Of a DNA stretch of 64,000 bases, positions 1 to 8,543 are shown in pieces. Under the pieces are notes generated by a model, which was not told where the DNA came from, did not search any database, and was given only the letters and a program-made list of their open reading frames with translations. A program made the translations under genes and the position numbers. How positions within the stretch are numbered: position 1 is the stretch's first letter; the number at the start of each line of letters is the position of its first letter. The stretch is from Thermosporothrix hazakensis (GTDB taxonomy: Bacteria > Chloroflexota > Ktedonobacteria > Ktedonobacterales > Ktedonobacteraceae). Where the stretch lies: the NCBI RefSeq assembly GCF_003253565.1, contig NZ_QKUF01000001.1, forward strand, positions 1 to 64,000. Reading direction: 5' to 3'.

Positions 1-70
<70 letters not shown>

Positions 71-308
71 GCGTTATTTCTATCTCGACATATCCTCACA
101 GGATACGCGATCATGCTTGGTTGTTGTTGTTTGATCTGCTCAATGGAACAGATCACAGAATCAACAGGAACTGACATTGCGCTCCTTCTTGGAGGAAGGA
201 GCCTCCGTCCATGCGGTTCTGTTTTCCACTCTTCAATTGTCAAGGTACTCGCATAACGCGCATAAGCATCATTTCTTTTGCTTTCGCGCTCTTCTCGATT
301 GCTCCGGT
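71..308 (-). other. rRNA operon leader (transcribed, non-coding)
   Basis: This is the region between the nearest rRNA promoter and the 16S 5' end. It holds inverted repeats that could fold in the precursor: an 8-bp stem at 181-188/195-202 (GCTCCTTC and GAAGGAGC) and a 6-bp stem GATCTG/CAGATC at 133-138/149-154. These are probably antitermination or processing structures, though I cannot identify a clear boxA. A further CTTGACAA sequence at 237-244 (read on the minus strand) has no -10 at a suitable distance. Reading frames here show no recognisable protein. Confidence 0.6.
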
Positions 309-337
309 ATTGTAGCAGTTCGGCCTCGCTTTGTCAA
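309..337 (-). promoter_or_regulatory. rRNA promoter, proximal (TTGACA-N17-TACAAT)
   Basis: On the minus strand a perfect TTGACA (332-337) is followed after 17 bases by TACAAT (309-314), with an A-rich stretch just upstream of the -35. It points at the 16S gene and would start transcription near 302. This is the best match to a sigma70 promoter in the window. Confidence 0.85.
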
Positions 338-508
338 GCCTTTTTTGAGCGGGATTTTTACCAACTTTCCGAAATTTCTTTCGCGTTGAAGGGCAGACTA
401 ATCCCTGTTAGCTCAGCCTTCTTACGGGAAATGTTCTTTCGGAGAGCCACATTACCGTGGCACAAACCCCAACCAATCAACCCAACTGCCGCCTCACCGG
501 CGCATCTA

Positions 509-539
509 TTAATATGCCACATTCATTTTCAGTTGTCAA
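509..539 (-). promoter_or_regulatory. rRNA promoter, middle
   Basis: Minus-strand TTGACA at 534-539 lies 17-19 bases from an AT-rich -10 (CATATT or TATTAA) between 509 and 516. It has the same orientation as the 309-337 promoter, about 200 bases further upstream. The spacing to the best -10 (TATTAA) is 19, slightly long. Confidence 0.6.
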
Positions 540-607
540 GGGTTCATCATCATTTTTCTCAAAACTTTTTACTGGAACTCTTGTCCAACCTCTGTCATGG
601 CGAGACG

Positions 608-637
608 TATTCTCGCATACTCTGTCGAGATTGTCAA
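608..637 (-). promoter_or_regulatory. rRNA promoter, distal
   Basis: Minus-strand TTGACA at 632-637 is preceded by an A6 tract (UP-like) and followed after 18 bases by AGAATA (608-613). Together with the two promoters nearer the 16S gene it makes a tandem rRNA promoter array. Confidence 0.6.
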
Positions 638-826
638 GCGTTTTTTCCCAGCATGTCGGACTTCTCAAAATATGATGACAGACGCAGGCATTCATTCTGT
701 CTCCGCGCTTTTTGTTTCCCTGTTCCCTCTCTTTATGGCGGTTCTTTGCTTCAGGAATAAAGAAAGATGGAACGCACAGCTATATTCATCTTTATGACTA
801 CAGGAACCATCTGCCAGCTTTTCCCC

Positions 827-855
827 TTGACAAGTTCCATCTCCTGCCATACACT
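827..855 (+). promoter_or_regulatory. cysE promoter (TTGACA-N17-TACACT)
   Basis: TTGACA at 827-832 and TACACT at 850-855 are separated by exactly 17 bases. The predicted start near 862 gives a leader of about 64 bases before the cysE ATG at 926. It is divergent from the rRNA promoters. Confidence 0.75.
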
Positions 856-925
856 CCAAACAGGGAGCAATCGTTCTCTCCCCTTCAGCGTAGCTATCAG
901 AGAAGAAAAGGGTACAAACAGCAAA

Positions 926-1666
926 ATGACGCAGGGACCAAGAGGCCTCTCATCGGATACTGAGCATATTCAGGCCGAGCGAGACGAAACAGACATCTCA
1001 CAACTTCCTGAACTCCCGCCCGGGATTTCGATTCCGGCACCAGGCAAGACGCCACGACGGCGCACCCCCTGGCCCGACGCAATAGATGTCATTTTTGAAA
1101 AAGACCCTGCCTGTCGCAACATCTTTGAAGCACTTACGTATCCTAGTCTATGGGCGCTGATCTTCCACCGTATCGCCCACGCGCTCTATAAAGCTGGCGT
1201 TCCATTCATCCCTCGCCTGATCTCGCAATTTGCCCGCGTGGTCACAGGAGGAATCGAAATACACCCCGGCGCACAGATTGGGAAACGCTTCTTTATCGAC
1301 CACGGAGCGGGTGTCGTCATCGGCGAGACAACCGTTATCGGCAACAACGTCATGTTGTATCATCAGGTCACTCTCGGTGCAACAGGCTGGTGGCGACGCA
1401 GTCCCGGACGCAAACAGAAGCGCCACCCCACCATTGAAGATGATGTCACCATCGGCGTAGGAGCCGCCATTCTGGGCCCAATCACCATTGGTCGAGGCAG
1501 CAAAATCGGAGCAATGGCCCTCGTTCTCGAATCAGTTCCACCTAATTCTGTTGTGGCCTCCAAACCGGCAGAACTCCTGATGAAAGAGGGCGAACGCCTG
1601 AAAGAGCACGAAGAGCTCACTCAGGGCTGGAACGAGCAAGATTGGGAGATGGACTACCAGATCTAA
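926..1666 (+). CDS. cysE: serine O-acetyltransferase
   Basis: Transfers acetyl from acetyl-CoA to L-serine, the first step of cysteine synthesis in the cytoplasm. The 246-residue protein has the DPAC motif (about 60-63) of the CysE N-terminal helical region. A left-handed beta-helix of hexapeptide repeats follows from about residue 110, with the two active-site histidines in EIHPGAQIG (H113) and [13 protein letters not shown] (H126). The ATG at 926 is chosen because it follows the promoter at 827-855 and an AAAAGGG stretch; an in-frame ATG at 767 lies upstream of that promoter. Residues 1-50 are a Pro/Arg-rich extension of no known role. The gene stands alone and converges on the nucleoside hydrolase 15 bases downstream. 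The sulfhydrylase partner cysK is not in the window. Confidence 0.93.
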   Translation: MTQGPRGLSSDTEHIQAERDETDISQLPELPPGISIPAPGKTPRRRTPWPDAIDVIFEKDPACRNIFEALTYPSLWALIFHRIAHALYKAGVPFIPRLISQFARVVTGGIEIHPGAQIGKRFFIDHGAGVVIGETTVIGNNVMLYHQVTLGATGWWRRSPGRKQKRHPTIEDDVTIGVGAAILGPITIGRGSKIGAMALVLESVPPNSVVASKPAELLMKEGERLKEHEELTQGWNEQDWEMDYQI

Positions 1667-1681
1667 CCCGTTCCGCAGCAC

Positions 1682-2617
1682 TTATGCATACGCCAGAAGC
1701 GTAGTCAGCACCAGCTCCCAGAAACGCCCGGCATGCAGTTGATATCCAACACGGGCGTTGGGAGCTTTGCCCAGTTTTCCATACACATCACACACCGTCC
1801 GCCCCCGCGACCACTCACCACCTGTCTCGATCTCAACCCGCATCTCCCGCGTCTCAATGATCGCAGGATCAATCAGGGCCGCCACTGTACAGGGGTCATG
1901 CACCGGAGCCGCAGGAAAACCGAACTCCCGCTGATAGGTCCCGGCAAAATAGGTCAGCAGATCGGCCACAAAACGCGGCACAGGTCGCCCTGAAGCCTGC
2001 AACTGCTGCAGAATCTCCTCGGTCGCAAGCGCCTGATGTGTCACCTCCAATGGAACCATCAGCAGCGGACGACCACAGGCAAACACCTGCGCTGCCGCCT
2101 CAGGATCAAACCAGACATTAAACTCCGCACCCGGAGTCACATTCCCCAGGCCGATCGCGCCGCCCATCACAACGATCTGCTTGATCTTCGGCACAATTGC
2201 GGGCTCACGCTGCATTGCAAGCGCCAGGTTCGTAAACGGCCCGGTCAGAACAAGCGTGATATCACCCTGTGACTGTAATAGAAGAGAGATCATAAGATCA
2301 ACCGCATGTAAAGGCGACACCTGCATAGTTGCCTCGGGTAAGGTAGGGCCATCCATCCCTGACTCTCCATGAATATTATCGGCGAATGTCGGTGTCCCGC
2401 GAAGTGGCTTCTCAGCGCCTTTCGCAATCGGTACATGCCGAATGTCAGCCAGCGCACATACCTTCAAGGCGTTCGCGGTCGTCTTCTCAACCGACTGATT
2501 TCCGGCCACCGTTGTAATCGCCAGCAGCTCTATCGCTGGATGGCGTGCCGCCAGCAGGATCGCAACTGCATCATCATGACCGGGATCGCAGTCTAAAATA
2601 ATCTTGTGTGGTATCAT
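1682..2617 (-). CDS. inosine-uridine type (pyrimidine-preferring) nucleoside hydrolase
   Basis: Cleaves the N-glycosidic bond of ribonucleosides to base plus ribose. The N-terminal LDCDPGHDDAVAILLA motif supplies the aspartate cluster that binds Ca2+ and ribose in the IunH/RihA family. IHGESGMDGP at about 90 and VHDPCTVAALI near 240 (active-site His, Asp) are also present. Full length at 311 residues. Overall resemblance is closest to RihA-like pyrimidine nucleosidases, but substrate preference cannot be fixed by eye. The ATG at 2617 has AGAGGG eight bases upstream; a TTG directly before it is less likely. It is transcribed divergently from the PPi-PFK/deoB genes, and deoB can feed on pentose phosphates from the same salvage route. 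Confidence 0.92.
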   Translation of the reverse strand: MIPHKIILDCDPGHDDAVAILLAARHPAIELLAITTVAGNQSVEKTTANALKVCALADIRHVPIAKGAEKPLRGTPTFADNIHGESGMDGPTLPEATMQVSPLHAVDLMISLLLQSQGDITLVLTGPFTNLALAMQREPAIVPKIKQIVVMGGAIGLGNVTPGAEFNVWFDPEAAAQVFACGRPLLMVPLEVTHQALATEEILQQLQASGRPVPRFVADLLTYFAGTYQREFGFPAAPVHDPCTVAALIDPAIIETREMRVEIETGGEWSRGRTVCDVYGKLGKAPNARVGYQLHAGRFWELVLTTLLAYA

Positions 2618-2758
2618 CAAAATATCCCTCTGAAGAAAGCAAATAAGCCCCGTAAAGAAGCACCTTTATACTAACATTCAAGCATAACTAGATGCAAATT
2701 CAATTACGTTAAAGCTCTGTTAAAATCCGCGCTTTTGCTCGACTCTCGCATCACTCCT

Positions 2759-2767
2759 TGCTATAAT
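2759..2767 (+). promoter_or_regulatory. extended -10 promoter (TGCTATAAT) of the PPi-PFK operon
   Basis: A TGC followed directly by a perfect TATAAT (2762-2767). No convincing -35 lies 16-18 bases upstream, as is common for extended -10 promoters. Transcription would start near 2774, which argues for the TTG start at 2815 rather than the ATG at 2785. Confidence 0.6.
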
Positions 2768-2814
2768 GGCCTCAGCGAAAGAATTTGCATACAAAGCAAG
2801 GGGGTATCATTCCT

Positions 2815-4026
2815 TTGTTTGCTTCTCAAAAAGGAAATCTGATTATCGGTCAATCCGGCGGTGCAACCGCTGTTATCAACGCCAGCCTTGTCGGAGCCGT
2901 TGACGCTGCCCTGCAAGACGCACGCATTCAAGGCGTGTACGGTATGTTGCACGGCATCGAGGGTCTGTTGAAAGAACAGATCGTCGACCTTCGCCAGCAA
3001 TCACCCCGCCTCTGGCAACAGCTCCTGCATACGCCATCCGCCGCGCTCGGTTCCTGCCGCTATAAACTTCGTGATGACGACCTTCCGCACGTGATCGACA
3101 TTCTGCGACGTTATGAGATCCGCTATTTTCTCTATATCGGCGGCAACGACTCCGCTGATACAGCCCATAGGCTGGCAGCGGCCGCCCGGGCAGAACAATA
3201 CGAGCTCTACACGATCAGCGTACCAAAGACGATAGATAACGATCTCCCCTTCACCGACCACTGTCCCGGCTATGGCAGCGCCGCTCGTTTTCTCACTCAG
3301 GCAACACTCGATTCAACCATGAACACGCTCTCCATGCCCTGGCACTACCCAATCAAGATCATTGAAACGATGGGCCGTAACGCCGGCTGGTTGACTGCCG
3401 GGACCGCGCTGGCGCGTCGCGATGAAGACGACGCGCCGCATATCTTGCTGGTTCCAGAGCAGCCCTTCAATGCAGACCGCTTCCTGAGCCGTGTCGAGGC
3501 TATTTATCGCAAGCTTGGCTATGTCATCATCGTGACCTCAGAGGCGATTAAAGACGAGCAAGGGCAGTACCTGGGAGCAGTCGGGCAGGCGGGAGTTGAC
3601 GCCTTTCACCATCCACTCCTTAGCGGAGCCGCGCAAACTCTGGTAGAATTAGTAAAGCAGAAGTTACAATTACGTGCGCGTTTTGAAAAACCGGGCGACC
3701 TGCAACGCATGTCCGCACAAAACATCTCTGCCACAGATCAGGATGAAGCCTATCTGGTCGGGAAAATGGCGACACATGCGGCATTGCAGGGCGAAAGTGA
3801 TAAAATGGTAACGCTGATCCGGCACGATGAGCCAATATATCACTGCACGACCGGACTGGTGGAGCTGGAACAAGTTGCCAATGTGCAGCGCCTGCTTCCG
3901 CCCGAGTTCCTGGATGACAGCAAAACAATGGTGACATCGGCCTTCTATCACTATGCGTTGCCACTTATCGGTGAGCCCATCAAGCCGTACGCACGCATAG
4001 ATCGAACAAAGGTGGTACAGAAATGA
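2815..4026 (+). CDS. pfp: 6-phosphofructokinase, pyrophosphate-dependent type
   Basis: Phosphorylates fructose 6-phosphate at C1. The IGQSGGATAVINA N-terminus, GRNAGW motif and overall length (403 residues) fit the PFK family. Two signature sites have the form known for PPi-dependent enzymes: YIGGNDSAD (109-113) carries Asp where ATP enzymes have Gly (GGDGS), and PKTIDND (137-143) has Lys where ATP enzymes have Gly. So PPi is the likely phosphoryl donor, and the step would be reversible. The start is set at TTG 2815, with AAGGGGG nine bases upstream and about 41 bases from the predicted transcription start. An ATG at 2785 would add ten residues but leave an 11-base leader. The 3' end overlaps deoB by four bases (ATGA), implying coupled translation. 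Confidence 0.9.
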   Translation: MFASQKGNLIIGQSGGATAVINASLVGAVDAALQDARIQGVYGMLHGIEGLLKEQIVDLRQQSPRLWQQLLHTPSAALGSCRYKLRDDDLPHVIDILRRYEIRYFLYIGGNDSADTAHRLAAAARAEQYELYTISVPKTIDNDLPFTDHCPGYGSAARFLTQATLDSTMNTLSMPWHYPIKIIETMGRNAGWLTAGTALARRDEDDAPHILLVPEQPFNADRFLSRVEAIYRKLGYVIIVTSEAIKDEQGQYLGAVGQAGVDAFHHPLLSGAAQTLVELVKQKLQLRARFEKPGDLQRMSAQNISATDQDEAYLVGKMATHAALQGESDKMVTLIRHDEPIYHCTTGLVELEQVANVQRLLPPEFLDDSKTMVTSAFYHYALPLIGEPIKPYARIDRTKVVQK

Positions 4027-5204
4027 GCAGGTTGAAACGAGCAATTGTCGTCGTGCTGGATGGTGTCGGCGTAGGCGAGAATCCCGACGCAGCAGCCTAC
4101 GGAGACGAAGGAGCGAGTTCTATCGAACACTGCGCCCGGGCACTTGGCGGGCTGGAACTTCCCCATCTGGGCAAGCTAGGACTGGGCAATATTACCCCGA
4201 TTCAGGGGACGCCTCCCGAACCGCAGCCCCTCGGCGCCTATGGCAGCATGATCGAGACCGCCGCTGGCAAAGACAGCGTCGCGGGACACTGGGAGCTCAT
4301 GGGCGTTGTTCTGCAACAGCCACTTCCTACCTATCCCGATGGCTTCCCCGACGAGCTCGTTTCAGCGTTCGAGCAGGCAATAGGGCGGCGGGTTATCGGC
4401 AACAAAGTCGCCTCGGGCACCGAGATCATCAAAGAACTCGGCGAGGAACATGTGCGTACCGGTCGGCCCATTCTCTATACCTCCGCCGACAGCGTCTTTC
4501 AGATTGCAGCCCATCAAGATGTCATTCCTCTGGATGAGCTGTATCGCATTTGCCAGATCGCACGTGATATGCTTACAGGAGAAAATGCTGTTGGTCGAGT
4601 TATTGCCCGGCCATTTATCGGTCAGCCTGGCTCGTTCGTACGGACAGAGCATCGCCGCGACTTCGCCCTTGCGCCGACAGGCATCACCTTACTGGATGAG
4701 CTCAAAGACGCCGGAAAAGCCGTTATCGGCATCGGGAAGATTGAAGACCTCTTTGCTGGACGTGGCCTGACAGAGCGCGATCACACTGAGACAAACCGCG
4801 AAGGCATGGCCGCTGCACTGCGCTGGTTAGAACGAGACTTTGAAGGCCTCCTCTTCGTGAATCTGGTAGAATTTGATATGTTGTGGGGACACCGCCGCGA
4901 TAGCCAGGGCTATGCACAGGCCTTGCACGATGTGGATAACTGGCTTCCCGAGGTTCAACGCCTGCTTCGGCCAGACGATGCACTCTTTATCGTTGCCGAT
5001 CACGGGGTTGATCCAACCTTCCGCGGAACCGATCATACACGCGAACGCATTCCACTTCTCGCGTATGGTCAGCCGATTCGTCCGGCGACCAACCTGGGCA
5101 CACGAGGCAGCTTCGCCGACCTCGGTCAAACCCTGGCAGAGGTCTTTCAGGTCGCTCCCCTGGCAGCAGGTAACAGCTTTGCACAAGCAGTAGGATTGCT
5201 CTGA
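4023..5204 (+). CDS. deoB: phosphopentomutase
   Basis: Interconverts (deoxy)ribose 1-phosphate and 5-phosphate in nucleoside salvage. At 393 residues it aligns without gaps to known DeoB from the N-terminus: VVVLDGVGVGE supplies the first metal Asp (D13), GNKVASGTEI matches the family, and ADHGVDPTFRGTDHTRE gives the C-terminal metal ligands of the alkaline-phosphatase superfamily. At the phospho-acceptor position (Thr85 in the B. cereus enzyme, motif KDTxTGHWE) this protein reads GKDSVAGHWE, so the nucleophile would be Ser85 and the following Thr is Ala. It overlaps the phosphofructokinase gene upstream by four bases and the acetyltransferase start by one base, so the three genes form one translationally coupled unit. 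Confidence 0.95.
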   Translation: MSRLKRAIVVVLDGVGVGENPDAAAYGDEGASSIEHCARALGGLELPHLGKLGLGNITPIQGTPPEPQPLGAYGSMIETAAGKDSVAGHWELMGVVLQQPLPTYPDGFPDELVSAFEQAIGRRVIGNKVASGTEIIKELGEEHVRTGRPILYTSADSVFQIAAHQDVIPLDELYRICQIARDMLTGENAVGRVIARPFIGQPGSFVRTEHRRDFALAPTGITLLDELKDAGKAVIGIGKIEDLFAGRGLTERDHTETNREGMAAALRWLERDFEGLLFVNLVEFDMLWGHRRDSQGYAQALHDVDNWLPEVQRLLRPDDALFIVADHGVDPTFRGTDHTRERIPLLAYGQPIRPATNLGTRGSFADLGQTLAEVFQVAPLAAGNSFAQAVGLL

Positions 5205-5779
5205 TGACGGAGATCGAACAAGGACAAAAGAAAGAGAACATGCAGGGACCGGTGCTGCATGGAGAGCGCATAACGCTGCGACGTCCACGTATGGAAGACG
5301 CGCATTATGTCTTTCACTGGGAGCGCGATGATGAGGTCTGGCGCTATGATCCTCATCGCCCCTATTCACGCAGTATGGCGGATTTTCTCCCAAACTTCGA
5401 GCGTAATTATGTTCGCGGAAACGGTCGACAATTCTGGTTTATCATCGAGGATGAGAAGCATACCCCCATTGGCACCATCACCTACTTTAACCTTGATTAC
5501 CGTCTGGGACAGGTTGAGGTCGGGCTTGGTCTGGGAGATAAAAGCAAGTGGGGCCGCGGCTATGGCCCCGAAGCGATACGCACCATCGTGCGCTATCTGT
5601 TTACCTCACCGCACATCATTCGCGTCTACGCAGAAACTGCGGTTGCCAACCATCCGGCCCGCCGCGCCTTCGCAAAAGCCAATTTCACCGAAGTCGGGCA
5701 GATCTTTGACCCGCGCAGCGCCGGTGAGCCGTGGATGTTGCTAGAAATTCGCCGACCACAGGCAACATATCTGACATAA
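5204..5779 (+). CDS. GNAT-family N-acetyltransferase (RimJ/RimL-like)
   Basis: The 191-residue protein has the layout of the Acetyltransf_3 group: HGERITLRRPRMEDA near the N-terminus, then the acetyl-CoA loop region GLGDKSKWGRGYGPEAIR (about 110-127). The conserved ending, in which an asparagine residue precedes a small residue and an RRAF stretch, also fits. Members acetylate alpha-amino groups of small proteins or small-molecule amines, so the substrate is unknown. The start overlaps the deoB stop (TGATG) with AGGA eight bases before; an in-frame ATG at 5240 is an alternative. Its place in the PPi-PFK/deoB unit suggests co-expression but not function. Confidence 0.85.
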   Translation: MTEIEQGQKKENMQGPVLHGERITLRRPRMEDAHYVFHWERDDEVWRYDPHRPYSRSMADFLPNFERNYVRGNGRQFWFIIEDEKHTPIGTITYFNLDYRLGQVEVGLGLGDKSKWGRGYGPEAIRTIVRYLFTSPHIIRVYAETAVANHPARRAFAKANFTEVGQIFDPRSAGEPWMLLEIRRPQATYLT

Positions 5780-5838
5780 CTATTGAGAAAGGAGCAAAGC
5801 ACCGCCTCACACGGGGCGTGCTGCTTACATACCCGGGC

Positions 5839-7200
5839 ATGGATACAAAGAAGATTACCGTTGATCCATCCATCTTTAAGGCATACGACATTCGCGGGGT
5901 TTACGGGCAGAACTTGACCGATGACACAGCATACGCCATCGGTCGAGCCGCCGCCCAATATCTGAACGTCCCGACCATCGCGGTAGGTCGGGATATGCGT
6001 CTCTCCTCTCCGCAATTGAAGGAGAACCTGATTCGTGGTATCACCGACCAGGGCGTTGACGTTGTTGATCTGGATCTGGTCACAACCGATGCGCTGTATT
6101 TCGCGGTCGGCAAATTCAACTATCCGGCAGGCGTGATGATTACCGCCTCCCACAATCCCGGCAAGTACAACGGCATGAAGTTCTGCCGCGCAGAAGCCTA
6201 CCCGATCAGCTTTGAGACCGGCCTGAGCGATATGCGCGATCTGGCAGTCAGCGGCAATTTCGCCACGCCCGAGAAGAAAGGGACCGTCACCCGCCGTGAC
6301 ATCATCGACGACTACGTGAAGCACGTGCTGTCATTCATCGATGTCCAGAAAATCAAGCCGCTGAAAATCGTTGTTGATGCCGGAAATGGCATGGCAGGCC
6401 TGATTGTTCCGCGCGTGTTCAAGCATCTGCCCTGTGAACTGGTTCCGCTCTACTTCGAGCTTGACGGCAACTTCCCGAACCATCCCGCCAGCCCGATTGA
6501 GCCAGAAAACATGGTTGACTGCCAGAAGAAGGTTCGCGAGACTCATGCGGATATGGGCGTTGCGTTCGACGGCGATGCGGACCGCATGTTCCCCGTCGAC
6601 GAGCATGGCGACCTGATCGACGGCTCACAGGTCACACTGATGGTCGCCAACAGCCTGCTCAAGAAACATCCCGGCTCAACCATCCTGCATAACATCATCG
6701 TCTCAAAAGGCGTGCCCGAACTGGTCGCCAAACTGGGAGGTAAATCGGGCGTAACGCGCGTCGGCCACTCGTTCATCAAAGCTGAGATGCGCAAACAGGA
6801 CGCAATCTTTGGCGGCGAGCACTCCGGTCACTTCTACTTCCGCGATAACTGGTTCGCCGACTCCGGACTGATTGCGTTCCTTATAATGCTCGAACTCGTC
6901 TCGGAAGAGAACAAGCCGTTCTCCGAGCTCATCAAGCCGCTTGATCACTACTATCGCAGTGGTGAAATCAATACCACAGTGAAGGATACGCAGGCCAAGC
7001 TGCAACAGGTGGAAGAGCACTTCAGCAAGGGCGCGAAATCCGTCAACAAGCTGGATGGGCTCACCGTCGACTTCGGCGACTGGTGGTTCAATGTGCGTCC
7101 ATCCAACACCGAGCCCCTGCTGCGCCTGAACGTTGAGGCCAACAGCAAGGAGCTGATGGAGCAGAAGCGCGACGAAGTGCTTGAGGTCATACGCAGCTAA
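5839..7200 (+). CDS. phosphomannomutase/phosphoglucomutase
   Basis: Alpha-D-phosphohexomutase that moves phosphate between C1 and C6 of mannose or glucose, supplying sugar nucleotides for cell-surface polysaccharides. All four family signatures are present in the 453-residue protein: the phosphoserine loop GVMITASHNP (Ser104), metal loop DGDADRMF (244-251), sugar loop GGEHSGHFYF, and phosphate loop RPSNTEPLLRL near the C-terminus. The start is uncertain: ATG 5839 gives an N-terminus typical of the family (DPSIFKAYDIRG) but lacks a clear ribosome-binding site, while a GAAAGGAG lies at 5788-5794, far upstream. The 60-base gap after the acetyltransferase has no terminator, so it probably belongs to the same operon. 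A strong terminator follows. Confidence 0.93.
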   Translation: MDTKKITVDPSIFKAYDIRGVYGQNLTDDTAYAIGRAAAQYLNVPTIAVGRDMRLSSPQLKENLIRGITDQGVDVVDLDLVTTDALYFAVGKFNYPAGVMITASHNPGKYNGMKFCRAEAYPISFETGLSDMRDLAVSGNFATPEKKGTVTRRDIIDDYVKHVLSFIDVQKIKPLKIVVDAGNGMAGLIVPRVFKHLPCELVPLYFELDGNFPNHPASPIEPENMVDCQKKVRETHADMGVAFDGDADRMFPVDEHGDLIDGSQVTLMVANSLLKKHPGSTILHNIIVSKGVPELVAKLGGKSGVTRVGHSFIKAEMRKQDAIFGGEHSGHFYFRDNWFADSGLIAFLIMLELVSEENKPFSELIKPLDHYYRSGEINTTVKDTQAKLQQVEEHFSKGAKSVNKLDGLTVDFGDWWFNVRPSNTEPLLRLNVEANSKELMEQKRDEVLEVIRS

Positions 7201-7214
7201 GACAACAACATTCG

Positions 7215-7246
7215 GGAGCTATGCGGCACAGCGTATAGCTCCTTTT
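7215..7246 (+). terminator. Rho-independent terminator of the PPi-PFK/deoB/PMM operon
   Basis: GGAGCTA (7215-7221) pairs with TAGCTCC (7236-7242), extended by inner pairs, and is followed by TTTT. It separates the upstream operon from the sucCD promoter. Confidence 0.8.
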
Positions 7247-7284
7247 CCAGCTCTCGCAACACGCGCAAGAGCATCAGCGTTTTC

Positions 7285-7313
7285 TTGACACTCCAAACAC
7301 TTAGTGCTAGCAT
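7285..7313 (+). promoter_or_regulatory. sucCD promoter (TTGACA-N17-TAGCAT)
   Basis: A perfect TTGACA at 7285-7290 is followed after exactly 17 bases by TAGCAT at 7308-7313. Predicted start near 7320, about 70 bases before the sucC start codon. Confidence 0.75.
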
Positions 7314-7389
7314 AAATCCAGTTGAAAAACGCGACTCCTGGCCCGTCAGGGCATGTAATATGTCACCATATCCACTAAGGAGCACTATT

Positions 7390-8529
7390 TTGAAGATACA
7401 CGAATATCAGGCCAAAGAAGTCCTGGCACGCTATGGCATTCCAGTGCAGCCTGGAAAGGTCGCACGTACGCCAGAAGAGGCCGAAGCTATCGCCCGCGAA
7501 CTTGGCGGGCCGGTTGTTATTAAAGCCCAGGTGTATGTAGGCGGTCGTGGAAAAGCTGGCGGTATCCAGTTTGGTGATACCCCCGCCGAGGCCAAAGCAG
7601 CAGCACAGCGTGTACTGGGTATGGATATCAAGGGCCTCACCGTCGAAAAGGTTCTTGTTACCTCCAAGATCGACATCAAAGAGGAATATTACCTCGGTAT
7701 CGTCTTTGATCGCAATACACAGTCCCCGGTTGTGATGGTCTCCAAAGAAGGCGGCATCGACATTGAAGAGGTTGCAGCGACCACCCCTGAGAAGATCATC
7801 AAGTACCCGATCGATATGCGTTGGGGTCTGCGCCCCTTTGAGGCGCTCAATATCGTCTCGCGCGCGGGTATCCCTTCACAGGCATTGCGTCAGGCGGCAG
7901 CCATCCTCACAGCACTGGCAAAGGCCTACATTGGCAGCGACGCCCAGTTAGCGGAAATCAACCCGCTGGCTCTGACGACTGATGGAAAAGTAATGGCAGC
8001 CGATGCCAAGATTTTAATAGATGACAACGCCCTCTATCGCCAGAAAGAGATTGCAGAATGGGCCGAGCCCGAAGAGGCCAATCCAATTGAGTTTGAGGCG
8101 CGTCAGGAAGGGCTCACCTATGTGAAGCTTGATGGCGACGTCGGCATTATCGGGAACGGCGCTGGCCTCGTGATGACCACCCTCGATATGGTCGCACGCG
8201 TGGGCGGCAAACCGGCGAATTTCCTCGATATCGGCGGAGGCGCAAAAGCAGAAGTCATGCACAAGGCCCTCACCTTTGTTGCCCGTGATCCCCAGGTGAA
8301 AGGCATTCTGGTCAACATCTTCGGCGGTATCACACGCGGTGAAGAGGTCGCCCAGGGTGTGATTATGGCTCAGGCCGAACTTCCGAAAGGCATGCCTATT
8401 GTCGTTCGTCTCTCCGGCACAGGCGCAGAAGAAGGTCGCGCTATGCTCAAGGATGCTGGCCTCGACTGGGGTAAAGATATGCGCGACGCTGCGCAAAAGA
8501 TCGTTGCCGCTATAAGCTCGAAGGGATAG
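7390..8529 (+). CDS. sucC: succinyl-CoA synthetase, beta subunit (ADP-forming)
   Basis: With SucD converts succinyl-CoA, ADP and phosphate to succinate, CoA and ATP in the TCA cycle. It begins KIHEYQAKEVLARYGIPV, the standard ATP-grasp start of SucC. It shows the nucleotide-binding GGRGKAGGI (about 51-59), AEINPLALTTDG for metal binding, and the C-terminal CoA-ligase domain with NIFGGITRGEEVAQG. The 379-residue length is normal. The TTG at 7390 is the start because AAGGAG sits six bases upstream and the family N-terminus begins there. It is the first gene of a unit with sucD 14 bases downstream, driven by the promoter at 7285-7313. Confidence 0.97.
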   Translation: MKIHEYQAKEVLARYGIPVQPGKVARTPEEAEAIARELGGPVVIKAQVYVGGRGKAGGIQFGDTPAEAKAAAQRVLGMDIKGLTVEKVLVTSKIDIKEEYYLGIVFDRNTQSPVVMVSKEGGIDIEEVAATTPEKIIKYPIDMRWGLRPFEALNIVSRAGIPSQALRQAAAILTALAKAYIGSDAQLAEINPLALTTDGKVMAADAKILIDDNALYRQKEIAEWAEPEEANPIEFEARQEGLTYVKLDGDVGIIGNGAGLVMTTLDMVARVGGKPANFLDIGGGAKAEVMHKALTFVARDPQVKGILVNIFGGITRGEEVAQGVIMAQAELPKGMPIVVRLSGTGAEEGRAMLKDAGLDWGKDMRDAAQKIVAAISSKG

Positions 8530-8543
8530 AGGTTTAGAAGACA

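Noticed and set aside
278..760. Plus-strand 160-codon frame near the window start
   Set aside because: It lies across the rRNA leader and promoters and reads as random, Ser/Phe/Leu-rich sequence without a ribosome-binding site.
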